Origin: Whalleya microplaca | Lineage: Eukaryota; Ascomycota; Sordariomycetes; Xylariales; Xylariaceae | Length of the DNA: 64,000 nucleotides | Assembly: GCA_022497155.1 (NCBI GenBank) | Contig: MU385761.1 | Location: 310,001 to 374,000 of the forward strand | Reading direction: 5' to 3' | Shown: in pieces, positions 11,348 through 23,324 of the stretch | How positions within the stretch are numbered: position 1 is the first letter of the stretch | Layout: every line of letters begins with the position of its first letter | The notes under the pieces: model-generated | What the model was told of the DNA's origin: nothing | What the model saw: the letters and a program-made list of their open reading frames with translations, nothing else | Databases searched by the model: none | Made by a program: the position numbers and the translations under genes

Positions 11348-13101
11348 GGAAGGGCCCGAGTGGTCGGAGACCTCTTCTTCTTCGGCGTCTTCGGCTTCCG
11401 AGTCGATGTCGTCCTCGTCCTCGTCGTCCGTCGTGGTGTCGCTCGTTTGCTTGTGTGCCGTTCGGTGGATGCCGAAGTTGTGCGTGATCGGCTTGCGGAT
11501 GTCCACGTCCATCTGCGGCATCCAGTAGGGAAGCAGCTTTATCCGGTCAGGGAATAGCGACGCCGTGCCGTGGATGAACTTGGAAAACTTGGGGACCGCC
11601 TCTACGAGGTGGCTTGAGATGAGCTGGCGAACCCACTCCGGAGGCTCTTGTCCGTGCTGAGTTTGCAGCTTTACTTCCAAGACGGCGTAGGGAAACCGCA
11701 GGACGTCTCCAGGGGGGAGTTGCGAGAAAGGGTAGTCGATGCCGATGTCCATTCGTCTCCAATTGTTACCGGCTCGCTTGACGCCGTCCAAGTTATCCTC
11801 GCGCACCATTGTAAGCTCGGTGTCGAGAGAGATTCGTACACGCGCATCAGCTGGGAGCTGGAAGGCAGTCCGGTTGTAGAAGGATCTACAGACAGGCTTA
11901 TATCCCTTCTTCAAGACCGAATACTGTATCTCTCTCGCCAGCCTCTCCTCCTCGGCTATGGTCTTTTCCGACTTTTTGCCATCTTTCCGAGCTTTTTCGA
12001 AGATGGCTGCCGGGAGCAGGTCGCCTCGCAAGTATGCATTGATATTCTTCTCCTTTGTCGCGAACCGGGCCTTTACAGACGACTCACCGGTCCAGTCCTC
12101 ACGGTGCGTCTTCCGCTCCACGAAGATCGTGTCATTCTGCATGCCGCCATACCATCTTAGACGAATAGCCTCGGCGCCCTCTGTCTTTTTCAACCGACCT
12201 TCGTAAAGATCCCACTTCTCCGGATTATCATAGTAGATGGAGGATATGGCAGAGTCCTGGGGGTCAAACTCTTTGCTCGGGTTGAAGACGAGTACTGGCA
12301 GATGCTTGAGGATAATGAGTTTTAGTTCGGTGACGTTGTCTGGATGCACCCAATATTTGGTGGTCTGGCGCACAAAGCTGCCCTGGGATCCACCGGCAGC
12401 GCTGTCACCCTTGACGGGATTTCCTCGTGTCCGAACGTTGTTGTACATATTAGAAAGTTTGACAACTGCGGCGTCGAAGTCCTCATTGTAAAATGGCTTC
12501 TTCTTGAGCGCAGAATCGAAGGAAGGCCGGAGATGCCAATTGGTCATTTTCTGTAATACATGTCAGCACGTTTAGGAAATATTACCCACGTAGAGAAAGG
12601 GTAACCAACATCATGCTTCTTTATTATCTTGTAGAAACCAGTATAGTTCACTTGAACATATTTGGCAAGATCATGGACATCGGCAATAATATCGCTCAAA
12701 TCTTCCTCGAGCAGTATAAATTCTTCTTCTGAGGGTCCTTGTTCTGCTAGCCCTCGCTCGGTGACTTTAGTGACGACCTCCTTTACTTCCCTCTCGCTAA
12801 CCGCTATACGACGTTCGATCTCAGACTCCTTGACTTTTGTCTTGGTATAGACTTTGTCAAGCTCTGCGTAGAGCTTAGTGATGAATCGTTGCTCATCCTC
12901 CTCGGTCCACCTATTCTGCTGCTGAGTCTTGGCCTTGCTCTTCTTCTTGCCTCCACTCTTCGACGAACCAGCAGCATTCTCGTCAACGTCTATAAGAGGC
13001 CCCGAGGCGGCCTTGAGATCGGCCTTCAGTCCGTCATAGTCGATGTAATACCATTGGTACTCGCGAATGATGCTAGAGCGTAACTGTTCTCCGAATTTCA
13101 T
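10529..13101 (-). CDS. vtc4: Vacuolar transporter chaperone 4, polyphosphate polymerase (SPX-VTC-DUF202)
   Basis: Catalytic subunit of the vacuolar VTC complex, which makes polyphosphate from ATP and moves it into the vacuole. Exons are 13101-12610, 12550-10892 and 10810-10529, with introns of 59 and 81 nt, giving 810 aa. Residues 1-164 form the SPX domain ([23 protein letters not shown] and the inositol-phosphate-binding Lys helix FYKIIKKHD). The tunnel domain follows, with AIRLRWYGG (Arg ~294/296), FVERKTHRE and AVLEVKL. An acidic, Asn- and Ser-rich linker comes next, including ten Asn from a (GTT)10 repeat. Three C-terminal transmembrane helices follow ([42 protein letters not shown]). Its promoter, shared with RMT2, holds two CACGTG boxes. 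Confidence 0.95.
11318..11347. repeat. (GTT)10 microsatellite inside vtc4
   Basis: Ten perfect GTT units encode a run of ten Asn on the minus strand, in the linker between the catalytic domain and the membrane helices. It is likely length-polymorphic without changing the frame. Confidence 0.9.
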
Positions 13102-13430
13102 GACGATCAAGCCCGGGCGGGCATGCCAATTCTCGTTTCTATCAGCACGTCGAGCCGAAATCCAGGAGACGTTTCTTGTTTTTAGGTCTTCAATAATTAG
13201 CATGGATAAATATCTCGACACATTGGAGTTGGTGGTCTAGACATAAGAATCGATCAAAACGGTAGGTAGATACAAAGTGAAGAAAAAAGGAGACGGTTAA
13301 TATGGCGTACTGTTTACTATTGGTTTACGTATTCCAAGCGTCAGTGGTGCTCAAGGGTGATCGGTAGACTATGTAACTGCTACTCTCGTTGCTGATAGGC
13401 TGGTAATACTCGAACGGGAAGATTCGTAGA

Positions 13431-13436
13431 CACGTG
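13431..13436. promoter_or_regulatory. CACGTG E-box in vtc4/RMT2 promoter
   Basis: A perfect palindromic CACGTG lies 330 bp upstream of the vtc4 ATG. It matches the core site of bHLH phosphate regulators (Pho4, NUC-1). Function is inferred from motif and gene identity. Confidence 0.45.
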
Positions 13437-13608
13437 CAGCTCTAGCTTAAGCTTTTTCTAGTGAAACCCAAAAATGCTGTATCACCGTCGGAAAGAAGGT
13501 TGGACAGATGGCAACCAAAAAATGATGTCGAGGAAAGCTCACGTCGCGATCCCCACTCTCCCGAGCTTCAAGGTGACGTCCATTGCCCAATCAACCAGTT
13601 TCAATTGG

Positions 13609-13616
13609 CACGTGGG
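13609..13616 (+). promoter_or_regulatory. CACGTGGG, high-affinity Pho4-type site
   Basis: This 8-mer equals the yeast high-affinity Pho4 site. It lies 508 bp upstream of the vtc4 start and 414 bp upstream of the RMT2 start. Yeast VTC genes belong to the PHO regulon, so the match is biologically sensible but untested here. Confidence 0.5.
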
Positions 13617-14029
13617 TTGCGACTAAACAGAGCGTTCCAGGTTTCAAGTTTGTTACGGGGTCAGTGCTGAGTGGAACTGGAGAAAGCCCCGCACTGTACG
13701 TACATAGAGAGCCCACTATAATCCTTAGCGTGTAACTCCAGCTGCAGTAAGCAGCACCGTGTCTATCCTATAGTCGTACTATACGGAGCTTATTCCGCTT
13801 TCCCCGAAACACGGCCCCTTTCCGCTGAACGGCCTCTTTTTTTTTTTCTTGTGCCCCGCGTTAATCACCATGGGTCGAGTAGCATAGGTAGGGCTGTAGT
13901 TGGATAAACACCAAATATAGCTTGTACGAAGCTGTACCACATATTACCAATTATGGAGTATACAAGTCTGTCTCATCTGTATCCAATTGCCCCTGAATTG
14001 GAACGCCTCCCTAGTAACACAGCAGCAAC

Positions 14030-15425
14030 ATGCCCGACGACACCCTCTCGGCGCGCATCCCGCCCACCTGCCCGCCCTCGATCTCCGAGCTCCTCCACCA
14101 CGCCTGGAACCACGACCTAGCAGCCCTAAAGCCGCTCCTCAGCGTCCCCGGGCGTGCAAGCGTCCAGGAGCCGACGACGGGGGAGACGCCGCTGCACGCC
14201 GCGATCCGGAGTTGCTCTGCCTCTACCACTAGCCAGAGCGGGAAAGATGCAGCGGCGGCGGAGGATGACGATGAGCAAGCCAAGGCGGTCGTGCACGAGC
14301 TGTTCATGAGCGGCGCGATCTGGAACGACGTCGACGACAACAACGAGACGCCCGGGTGCGTGGCCGACCGCCTGGGCCTGAAGGAGCTGTACGCGCTGTG
14401 CGTCGAGGCGGGCGTGCGGGCGGAGCTGCTGTTTGGGCTCTTGGATGGGTACGAGGAGCTCGAGTCCGATGACGGCGAAGAGGAAGAACAAGGGGGTGGA
14501 GGAAGTAAGGACAATGCCGAGGCGCCAGGAGTGCCAGGGGAGGATGCTACGGATGAGGATGACATTGCTGCTGCTGCAGACGCGGGAGAACTCGAGGATT
14601 TCGTCCAGGGGGATCGGGCCTTCGTGCCGCCGAAACCTGTCACGAACCCCGATGTCAAAAGCGAGGACTACCTGCGTGCGGACCTAACGTACAGCGGCGG
14701 CAAACTGGTCGACTCCTCCCAGAACGGCGTGATGATGAGTTGGGAGACGTCGATCATGCGCGCCTCCGTAGACGTGCTGCTGCCTGGCTCGGCGCCCGGT
14801 AAGCGGATCCTAAACATCGGCTTCGGGATGGGCATCATCGATGGTATGTTCGCCGAAACACAGCCCGCGAAACACCACATCATCGAGGCCCACCCGGCGG
14901 TGCTCGAGCACATCAACGGGCCCGATTGCAAGTTCGGAAAGGAGTGGGAGGCTAGCGGGCCAACCGAGGGCGCGTACAAAGTCCACGCGGGTAAGTGGCA
15001 GGAGGTGCTGCCTAAGCTTGTGGAGGCGGGGGAGATCTACGATGCTATCTACTTCGATACGTTCGGCGAGGACTACAGCCAGCTGCGGATGTTCTTCACC
15101 GAGTACATACCGGGAATACTCGAAGATGACGGCATATTCGGCTTCTTCAACGGCTTAGGTGCCGATCGAAAGCTATGCTACGATGTTTACACACAAGTGG
15201 TCGAGATGCATCTCAGCGACGCCGGTATGGATGTGGAGTGGAAGGAGTTAGATGTCAATATGAAAGACTTGGAGAAGGAAGGGGTGGGAGAGTGGCAAGG
15301 CGTCAAGAGGCGATATTGGACGCTTAATAGTAAGTCGATTCATGCCTTGCTCTTAGCCTCAGTCTTCTAACATAAGCTAACCTATGACAGAGTATCGACT
15401 ACCCATCTGCACTCTACTACACTAA
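14030..15425 (+). CDS. rmt2: Protein arginine N-methyltransferase 2 (RMT2), delta-N type
   Basis: Methylates the delta nitrogen of arginine; the yeast enzyme acts on ribosomal protein L12. Exons are 14030-15329 and 15391-15425 around a 61-nt intron (branch region TTCTAACATAAGCTAAC), giving 444 aa. The N-terminus has ankyrin-like segments (GETPLHAAIRSC, NNETPGCVADRLGLKELYALC), followed by an acidic linker. The methyltransferase fold follows: SAM motif I ILNIGFGMGIID, then the acidic IIEAHPAVLEHI and YDAIYFDTFGEDY. The short second exon restores the ending KYRLPIC. Reading through instead gives an unrelated tail. It is divergent from vtc4. Confidence 0.94.
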
Positions 15426-16569
15426 TAGGCTTCGATGAAATACTCCTCACGTATCTAGGTATAATTCAAAAGTATAAGGTACGTCTCTAGCACCCTATCT
15501 ATGTACCTATTTCTCGGTTAAACTCCAAAAACCATTCGACTTGTTCACTACAAGCAGCGTTCTTAGGGCTCGCATTATAAAGGCTCCACATGTCTCTGTG
15601 TGAATATGTGGGGCATGCAATAATGGACGAAGTACCAGAGAGCCGAGCAGGCGCATTGCTCCGGGGAACGGCCGAGCCGGTCCATAACGGACACCGCCGT
15701 AAAAGCTCACGGAAGTCCCATCATCACGCGAAGCCATCCAGACGTATGAGTTTCGCGTGGTGCCATGCCATGTCTCGCCACTACCTACTCACTAAACCGA
15801 AGTCCATTTTTTCACCCTTTCGCACAGATGGATAGGACGAACAAACGAACTTCGCCGTCAGCGAGATCAACCTATGTATGTTCTAACGTTCTTGCCGAGC
15901 ACACCACTAAAGGCCCTGGTGGAGAGGAAGACTAGCTTCACAATTGTGTAGGTACAGGAACCCCTATAGCTGAGCGCGTGAAGAACAACTCCAGCGTCGC
16001 CCACACATTTGTTATAGGCGTCGTACCTAGGCGTCGTACCTAGAGGGCTACTCACAACCCGGCCATGAATAGGGCCCTTCCTTATGGATGAAAGAGAATA
16101 TTAAAAATACCATGTTAGATTAGCTATACTGCCATATATCTCCATGTACGCTGATATCATCGCTATTGGAGATCTGACTGTTAGTAAATAAGCAATGGTG
16201 CTTATCCAGTTGTTCGTATACTACATATCATATCCTGCATACATACATACATATCGCGTACACACATCATCAAATCTAATCATCCTTTTCTAACCGTCGT
16301 ATATATATTTTTTCTTTTCTTTTTACAAAGTAGTAAACCATTCCGTCACATCACGTACATATCGGTCCAGGCGTGCCATCATTCATGATCCCCAAGCCAT
16401 CCCCCGTACTCAAAAAGGGCTACCACCAATCAGTGTGGTGTCTTTTTTTCTTTTCCTAATGTCTTATAAGACTATGTTTGTCTAGCCTCTTATCTATTCT
16501 AGCAAACCCATGATTTTCCCAAACAACAATATCCAGACAGGAGATCTTCATCTTGACTATATATCGCAC
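15426..16569. other. Convergent intergenic region with a short exact tandem repeat
   Basis: The region lies between the 3' ends of RMT2 (+) and hexokinase (-). It contains an exact 13-nt tandem duplication (AGGCGTCGTACCT, 16016-16028 and 16029-16041) and a short CATA repeat near 16240. No gene is supported. Confidence 0.6.
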
Positions 16570-18661
16570 TTATCTGAAGTTCTCAGGATGCAGGATACCA
16601 GCAAGATTACCCTTCTCGACCCTCTTGAGCGTAAGCGCAGCGATGAGGGCAGCGCCGACACCGCTTCCGTCCTCGGCGGCGAGGATCTCGACGGGGTCCT
16701 CCTCCTTGGAGCTCTTCTTGGCGGGCCAGTCGAGGATCTCGCGGAGGGCCTGTGCGCCGCGCGCCTTGAAGTGCGGGTATTTGTTAAATACGGAGCCGTC
16801 GGCGCCGACGTGGCAGGGCTGGAGGTTCTTCTTGGTGCAGATGGCGGCGACGCCGCAGGACGAGAGACGCGCCGCGCGGGTGCCGATCAGCTCGGCGGTT
16901 CGGCGGATGAGTTCGAGTTCGGGGCGAGTGCAGGACAGGTGGAGCTTGTCCTGGAAGAGGTCTGCGGTCTCTTGCAAGTTCTCGAATGGGTCGCTATATG
17001 GAGTCAGCACGTTATACTGGGAAAGACTAGAAGTTCTTTTGAAAACTTACTCCTCAATGGCTGAGAGGAAAGACGAGTCGAGTGTGTACGCCTTCCGCAG
17101 TTGCTTGATATCCTGACCCTCAAAGATGTGAACTTCCTTGTTGTCGTGCAAGTCAACCATGATCAACCGGAAGATTTCGCCGAGATACAATCCGGCGATA
17201 CATTTCTCGAAAGCTTGCTGGCCTGGTCGGGGGGATTCCTTGTCGACGATGATGTCGTATCGAGTTCGCGGGAGAACCTTGTGCTCGTTGTCAAATGCAC
17301 CCCACTCACAGTTAATCGCCATCGGCAACTCCGGAGGTAAGTTCATGTGCGCCAGTTTAGGGATGGAGCCGCAGTTCTCCATATACGCGGCGTTGCAACC
17401 AGTTCCGAAGATACAACCGATCTTCATCTTGGGGTCGGTGTAGGCGGAAGCAATCATAGTACCAGTGGTATCGTTAATAAGAGCCGACACTTTGATGGGA
17501 ATATTCTACGACTTAGTTAGCATGCCTGCGTCGCCACCAAATAATAGAATGGTTTACCCTTTCATCCAAGGCAGCCTCTAGCAATGGAACCACGTTCTTG
17601 CCTTCAACACCATTGATGTCGAAACCCTTGGTCCATCGCTGTAAGATACCCTCATCAATGTAGTTTTGAGTAGCAGGATAAGAGAAAGTAAAACCAAGCG
17701 GGATCTTTCCTTGCGACGGAGGAACCTCGCCGTGGTGAGTTTCGATAAACTGCTTTAGACATTCCGCAATGTATTCCCAGAGCTCGTCACTCTCGCCAGT
17801 CTTCAATTCCTCGGGCATGCGATACTTGGATTGGATGATATCGAACTCCGACTTGTTATCGGTTAAGGTAATCTCACAAACACGCAGGTTGGTGCCTCCC
17901 ATATCCAGAGCCAGGTAAGTACCCGTCTCGTATCCATCGGGAAATTCCATAACCCATGTTGGATTCATAGGCTACACAACGTAGAGGTTAGTTCTTGCTG
18001 TGTCTATAGTGAACATATCTTCAAGTCTTATAACTCACGATGCTGCCTCCCTCGACACTCAGACCTGTAACCATCAGCACTTCTACTACTTCTCATACAT
18101 TAGAGGGCATACAAACCTTTGTCGAGCTCAGTCACGAAGTGCTTGGTGATCGCCTTCAGCTTCTCGGTGCCTACTGTGAATTGCTCTTCAAGTTTGGTAA
18201 TTTCCGATAGCAGATCCTTTGGCACATCGGCCATCGATCCTATTTAGCATCGGTTAGCAAACTGTGAGATGCGACCTAAGCTGCCGGAATGCCATCATGG
18301 TGGCGGACATAGCCTGTAGTGTCCGCTTGTCATGTACCATGATAGACTTTAAACGAGAACAGCAAAAAATATGCAAGAAGGTGTAAGGATAAGAGGAAGA
18401 CAGAATAATGTGATTACAAGAGTAGTCATTAGATAACTTCAAGCAAAGAGCATTCGCAAAATGAATTGAAGTATCACCATAATTCAGGTGTATGTTGAAC
18501 ACTCTTCATATAGGTGCTAAGTTATTCTTGAAATAGCTTTCATGGCAGGGATAATGAAACGTTGACTTTCTAGCTATAAAAGTCACGAGATGAAATGTAG
18601 AAAAGATTTTCTCTTACGTACCCTTTCGGGACGGTGGCTTTCGAGGACCTAGACCAACCAT
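16570..18661 (-). CDS. Hexokinase (Hxk2/HxkA type)
   Basis: Phosphorylates hexoses with ATP; the yeast Hxk2 homologue also acts in glucose repression. Six exons are inferred: 18661-18622, 18239-18117, 18064-18039, 17971-17558, 17505-17051 and 16993-16570, giving 493 aa. Motifs in order are LALDMGGTNLRVCEITL (phosphate 1), GFTFSYPATQ, INCEWGAFDN, ALINDTTGTM and AAEDGSGVGAALIAAL. Exon 1 encodes just MVGLGPRKPPSRK plus one base and is followed by a 382-nt intron. Exon 2 then begins GSMADVPKDLL, so the ends join into the Hxk2-like N-terminal peptide. Exon 3 is a 26-nt micro-exon. Other introns are 52-67 nt. Confidence 0.95.
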
Positions 18662-20211
18662 TTTGAAGACAGGATCGTCTCAATCGTAGATATTAAGGTG
18701 CAGTTGTTTAAGACAAGTTTTATCTTATATCCGTATGTTAGTCAAGATGTGTAACGGGTCTGTAGCAATGAAGATAGATGGCGGGGCTCTCTGGATGGTC
18801 ATATATAATGAAAGATTGAGGGATATCTTGGGAGACGACACTGCTGAGAGAATTCCAGAACGGTCGAAGGTAGCGATACTTACTCAGCTAAGCCAGCCAG
18901 CCAGTTGCGAAGGTATAAATTGACTGGGCGCGGGCGGGTTGTGGAAATGAGAAGACAGGAATAGGCAGCTCAGAGCTTTTGTACGATGAGGGGAATTAAA
19001 GTTGACGAAAATGCCCCTCCATCCTCGACCCACCGTATGACTTCAACTGCATCAGCTTGCCCGTTCTATTGGTTTTATTGGAGGGTGGAGCCAATACATA
19101 CATGTAGCTACCCACGTACATTACATACGCACATACATTTGCATTTGGATGTACTTATACTTTACAAGCTGCTTGGCCCATCCCACAGCACCGAAGGATG
19201 CATTATCATGACCTCGTCTGTCTCCTCCCCCAGGTTTAAAGCCTCATGAAAATGATCCTACGAATAGTGCACCAGGTTCTTTATACCATGTTATCGAATG
19301 ATCCAGCCATTTTCCAGTGGACCGCAACAACAGCGAAAATACCAATGAAGTGCATGTAGGTATGCTTAGCTTCTGCACAACACCGCTGTCTACTCCCACG
19401 TCAATAGCGGCGGGATTCCATTAACTCCGTGGTGTAACATCTTATTAATTAAGTGTTGTGTGAGCTGAGCTGAGCTTCAATGGAGGTCTGCGAGCCCTCA
19501 CCCCGCACTCTATAGTCCATCTCTAATCACATGAATATCTTACTATTTGCTTATTACCATGGAGACTCAGCTTCATACATGTACTGTCATATGTATATGC
19601 ATTTATAAATAAGTCTGGCCTAATACCAATACATATACATATACGGAGTATATAGAGATATGTAATTGTAAACTTGTTAGTGATATGTGTGTATGATGGT
19701 AACATGTGAAGTTCCATGATTGGCTCAGATTGTTGAGTCTCAATCCAACGGTATTGTATGCAGCTATGTATATGTAACAAGAGGGCAAGAGTTCAACAAC
19801 TGCATCTTATCTAAGCTGGTTAGGGTGCCGGGATGAGCTGACAGGGTGATAAGGTCCAGACGGCTTGTCGCATTCAAATGTGGGGGCCCCTATGCGACCT
19901 TGGAAGCTGTTTCAGCCCTAGCCGAGAGTGGCTTAGCGTGATCTTATAGCTGTCCGGATTAACATGTGCCCCTAATCCCGAGCTCGAGCTGCACCCTGGG
20001 CATTGGCAACGTAAGCTGTTACTTTTTGAAAGGTGTACGGAGCAGCAGCTGTCTGCGAAACCGTGAAGATTCAAGGCGAGGGAAACACCCCCCAAAAAAC
20101 ACAACAACCACGACAGCAACGTGTCGAGGGTCCCCCTTCTTCCATTATCTGTTTAGACTGTTGCATCGGAGCTGCTCATTTCATGAGTGGCCCATTTGGT
20201 CTTTCTTTACC
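18662..20211. promoter_or_regulatory. Divergent promoter region between hexokinase and OST1
   Basis: About 1.55 kb separates the two start codons. The sequence is AT-rich in the middle (for example 19600-19680) with short ATAC/CATATG runs. Small ORFs present have no coding character. I see no clear regulatory motif. Confidence 0.5.
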
Positions 20212-21807
20212 ATGAAGTTCACTGCAATTGCAGCTGCTTGCCTTTCGCTACTTTCGCAGGTCGCAGGCGAGGCCAACGCCGCTGGACCATCGTCATCCAA
20301 GGTTACGCTTCCCTCGACCTTTAAGCCGCCGCAGGTGTTCAAGAATGCCAACCTGGTGCATGTCATTTCGTTAGAGAAGAACTCCGCCAAGGAGAATGTC
20401 AACGTCTTGATCGAGAACGTATCATCAGAACCGCAAGATGAATACTTCGTCCCTTTTACCAGCCACCAGATAGAGCGAGTGGGAGGCATCGAGGTGAAGG
20501 ATAGAAAAGATGCCAGTGTATCTGGGTTCAGTGTGGAAGTTGTCGAATTCGACCCCCTTAGGTAATGATGCTCCTCGCTCCCAACCTACAAATCGTCGAA
20601 TTCTCTTCGTTAACACCATGCTGCCAGTGACACTCAGTACTATCGCATTCGATTACCCACACCCGTGGCGCCAAAGAGCCAACAGACTCTAGGAATCTCC
20701 TTTTACTACCTCAACTCATTCACACCCTTACCGGCGGCTATCGACCAGTCCGACAAGCAATACCTCGTGTACCCTTTTTCGGTCTACGCTGCTTCGGCTT
20801 ATCCTACCTTGAAGCAGAAGACGGAAGTTAAGCTCCCATCTTCCGATATCCCAGACTACACCAAGGTTGCTGGTAGCGGCGAGACCAAGGAATTCCCCGT
20901 GAAGCAAGGCTCGAAGCTTACCTATGGTCCTTTCCCCGAGGTCCCCGCCGGCGCCGTGTCCCCCGCCAAGGTGCGATATGAGTTCACTAAGCCCGTTACT
21001 CATGTGTCGCACCTGGAGCGCGATATTGAGGTTAGCCACTGGGGTGGAAACGTTGCTTTCGAAGAGCGATACACTCTCTTACACCACGGCGCAAACCTGT
21101 CAGCCCAGTTCAACAGAGTGAAATGGGCACAGTCCCAGTACTTCAACCCTCAGACCTACGCCTTGAAGGAGATGAAGTTTCCTCTCCCTGTTGGAAGCAA
21201 GGACGCCTACTTCACTGATGCTATTGGCAACGTGTCGACGTCGCGCTTCCGGAGCAATAGGCGGGAGGCCGTGCTCGAGCTTAAGCCACGGTACCCTATC
21301 TTTGGCGGCTGGAAGTACCCGTTCACGATTGGCTGGAACGCCGACGCGAAGTACTTCTTGCGCCAGAAGTCAGGTGATAACTATTTGCTGAATATCCCTT
21401 TCATTGAAGGCCCTAAGCAGGCCGAAGGTGTGGAATACCAGCAGGTCCAAGTGCGCGTGCTCTTACCTGAGGGTGCCGAGTAAGTCTTGCCTTGACATTT
21501 CATATTGGAAAAGTGCTAAATCTGTTATAGCAATGTTAAGTTCTATACGACAATTCCCGAACCGTCGATCACGGACTACACGATTGATCTACAGAAGACG
21601 TATCTGGACACCGTTGGCCGCACGGTCCTGACTATCAAGGCTAGAAACTTGGTGGACGACTTCCGAGACCGCGAGCTAATTGTATCCTACGATTATTCGT
21701 TCCTGGCTAGCCTACGCAAGCCATTGATCGTCTTTACCAGCATGGTGTCGATATTCGTCGGAATATGGGCAGTCTCAAAGGTGGAAGTGAAGTTTTCAAC
21801 GAAATAG
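20212..21807 (+). CDS. ost1: Oligosaccharyltransferase subunit OST1 (ribophorin I)
   Basis: Subunit of the ER oligosaccharyltransferase that N-glycosylates nascent proteins. Exons are 20212-20561, 20628-21479 and 21531-21807, with introns of 66 and 51 nt, giving 492 aa, close to yeast Ost1. ATG 20212 starts a signal peptide (MKFTAIAAACLSLLSQVAGEANA); the upstream in-frame ATG at 19966 would destroy it. The luminal region shows ribophorin I features (DTQYYRIRLPTPVAPKSQQT, SHWGGNVAFEERY). A C-terminal membrane helix (PLIVFTSMVSIFVGIWAV) is followed by a short Lys-containing cytosolic tail. Confidence 0.94.
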
Positions 21808-23324
21808 GGGCGCTTGGCATCTCATGGATGAGGTATGAGTGTACATTGTAGATTTTCTAAAAGATTTGACGATGTGGGTGGTTTTGGAGGCTTTAGACTC
21901 GCCCGAGGCGTAGATCAGGACGGAATAAAAAAAGGAAAAAATGTCTTACTATGATGTCTACCACTACGCATGTCTCTTGCTGTTGAAATCGGCATGGTTG
22001 AAAGATATCGTCTTACAAGTGTCATCGGCAGAGAAAACACATCCAATCGCCATGCATGCCATGTAAAGACGACAACCATATGGCGATTGATTTACTCATC
22101 CTCTTCTCCAATATGCACAAATGAATCTCGATGCGTCGTTCGAAGCAACGTGAAAAAATTCCTGATTCTACCAATCCGACAGGTTACCAGAAGGCAGGCA
22201 GGCATTTCCTGCAGGGACCAAGGGTCTTGTCTGGGGTGGGTTCATGGCCTACTAGGCCGTCGGGCGAATAGCTTAGCAGCAGCTCGCCGCGCTGCAACCT
22301 GCATGCTGACGTGGGCGTAACATCATAGGCCGGCCTCGAAAATGGAAGAAGATCCCAGGCCCATCAGTGCCATGGAACCCCGCATACGTAGAAAATCGTG
22401 GCTTTGCCGATCAGCAGCCTTCCCTCCATGCATGCATGGCTGCGACTCGCCTCTAAACTAGATATCAGCTGGATGGCTGACACACACGGTGTGCCACGAA
22501 ACAGGAAATCCAAGGACGGGTACGCCGCTAGCCATCATTCATCCTCTCTAGTATCATCCGTCAGACGTGAGAGATGAGATAATGGCAGGCAGATGCTGCG
22601 CGACATCATACATGGCAGCAGTCCGCGACCCTCGTATCGGAGCCGGGCTGCGGCCATGACACTAGCTCGAGTTGTAGGACTGGAGCACGGCCAATACGAA
22701 TCGTATTGAGGTAGCCTTGGCAGGAACTTTGCTTTCCTACGCAGCTATTGTGCTATTCCAAGAATCGCACTTCTACACAAGCCGGGCAACATGCCCTTCG
22801 GATAGGTATGCTCGTCATGGTAGTAGTTAGTTGGTGGATGTCTTACATATCTGCAAGTGAATAATCAGACTACAGGGGTCGTAAACCGGGATTCCCTCTG
22901 CGCATCCCCAGGCAGATCTCATCACAGGTGGGCAGTGTAGATGCACGGAAGGGTCTCGAGGGTCCTCTGGCGCTGGCGATCTAGGACCTTTGCTTCGGTG
23001 AGAACCGAAGGGTCCTAGGGGTCCCCTCACCTCGTGACCATCTTGGCGAGCTGAGGAAACCGGCTCATCGTGGATAAATACCGTTCACGTCCTCACTCTA
23101 TAGGCAGATACCATTATCCTCACTTCGATTCACTTTATTACTCTTGATTTGCTTAGCCTGTATTTGTCTTTATACTAGCATCATCGACATACAACACTTA
23201 CAGTAGAACCGTATTATTCTCAGTTGCTAGATATTCAACAACACATCCATCCCACACGCATAGAACCTCTCAAACTCACCACTCGCACACCGAGGCTCTA
23301 ACACAGCCTTACATACCAACCCCA
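21808..23324. other. Intergenic region with a long hairpin near its right end
   Basis: This holds the OST1 3' flank and the promoter plus probable CT-rich 5' leader (about 23060-23324) of the small gene that follows. The strong inverted repeat at 22981-23018 is annotated separately. No other gene is seen. Confidence 0.55.
22981..23018. repeat. Two-step perfect hairpin with GAGA loop
   Basis: CTAGGACC (22981-22988) pairs with GGTCCTAG (23011-23018). CTTCGGT (22993-22999) pairs with ACCGAAG (23004-23010) around a GAGA tetraloop. A 4-nt bulge (TTTG) lies on one side. In total there are 15 Watson-Crick pairs in 38 nt. Confidence 0.8.

Larger units (their letters stand above)
13102..14029. promoter_or_regulatory. 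Divergent promoter region between vtc4 and RMT2
   Basis: This 928-nt stretch separates two oppositely transcribed ATGs. It contains two CACGTG boxes and a T-run (about 13838-13849). No ORF inside looks coding. Confidence 0.6.
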
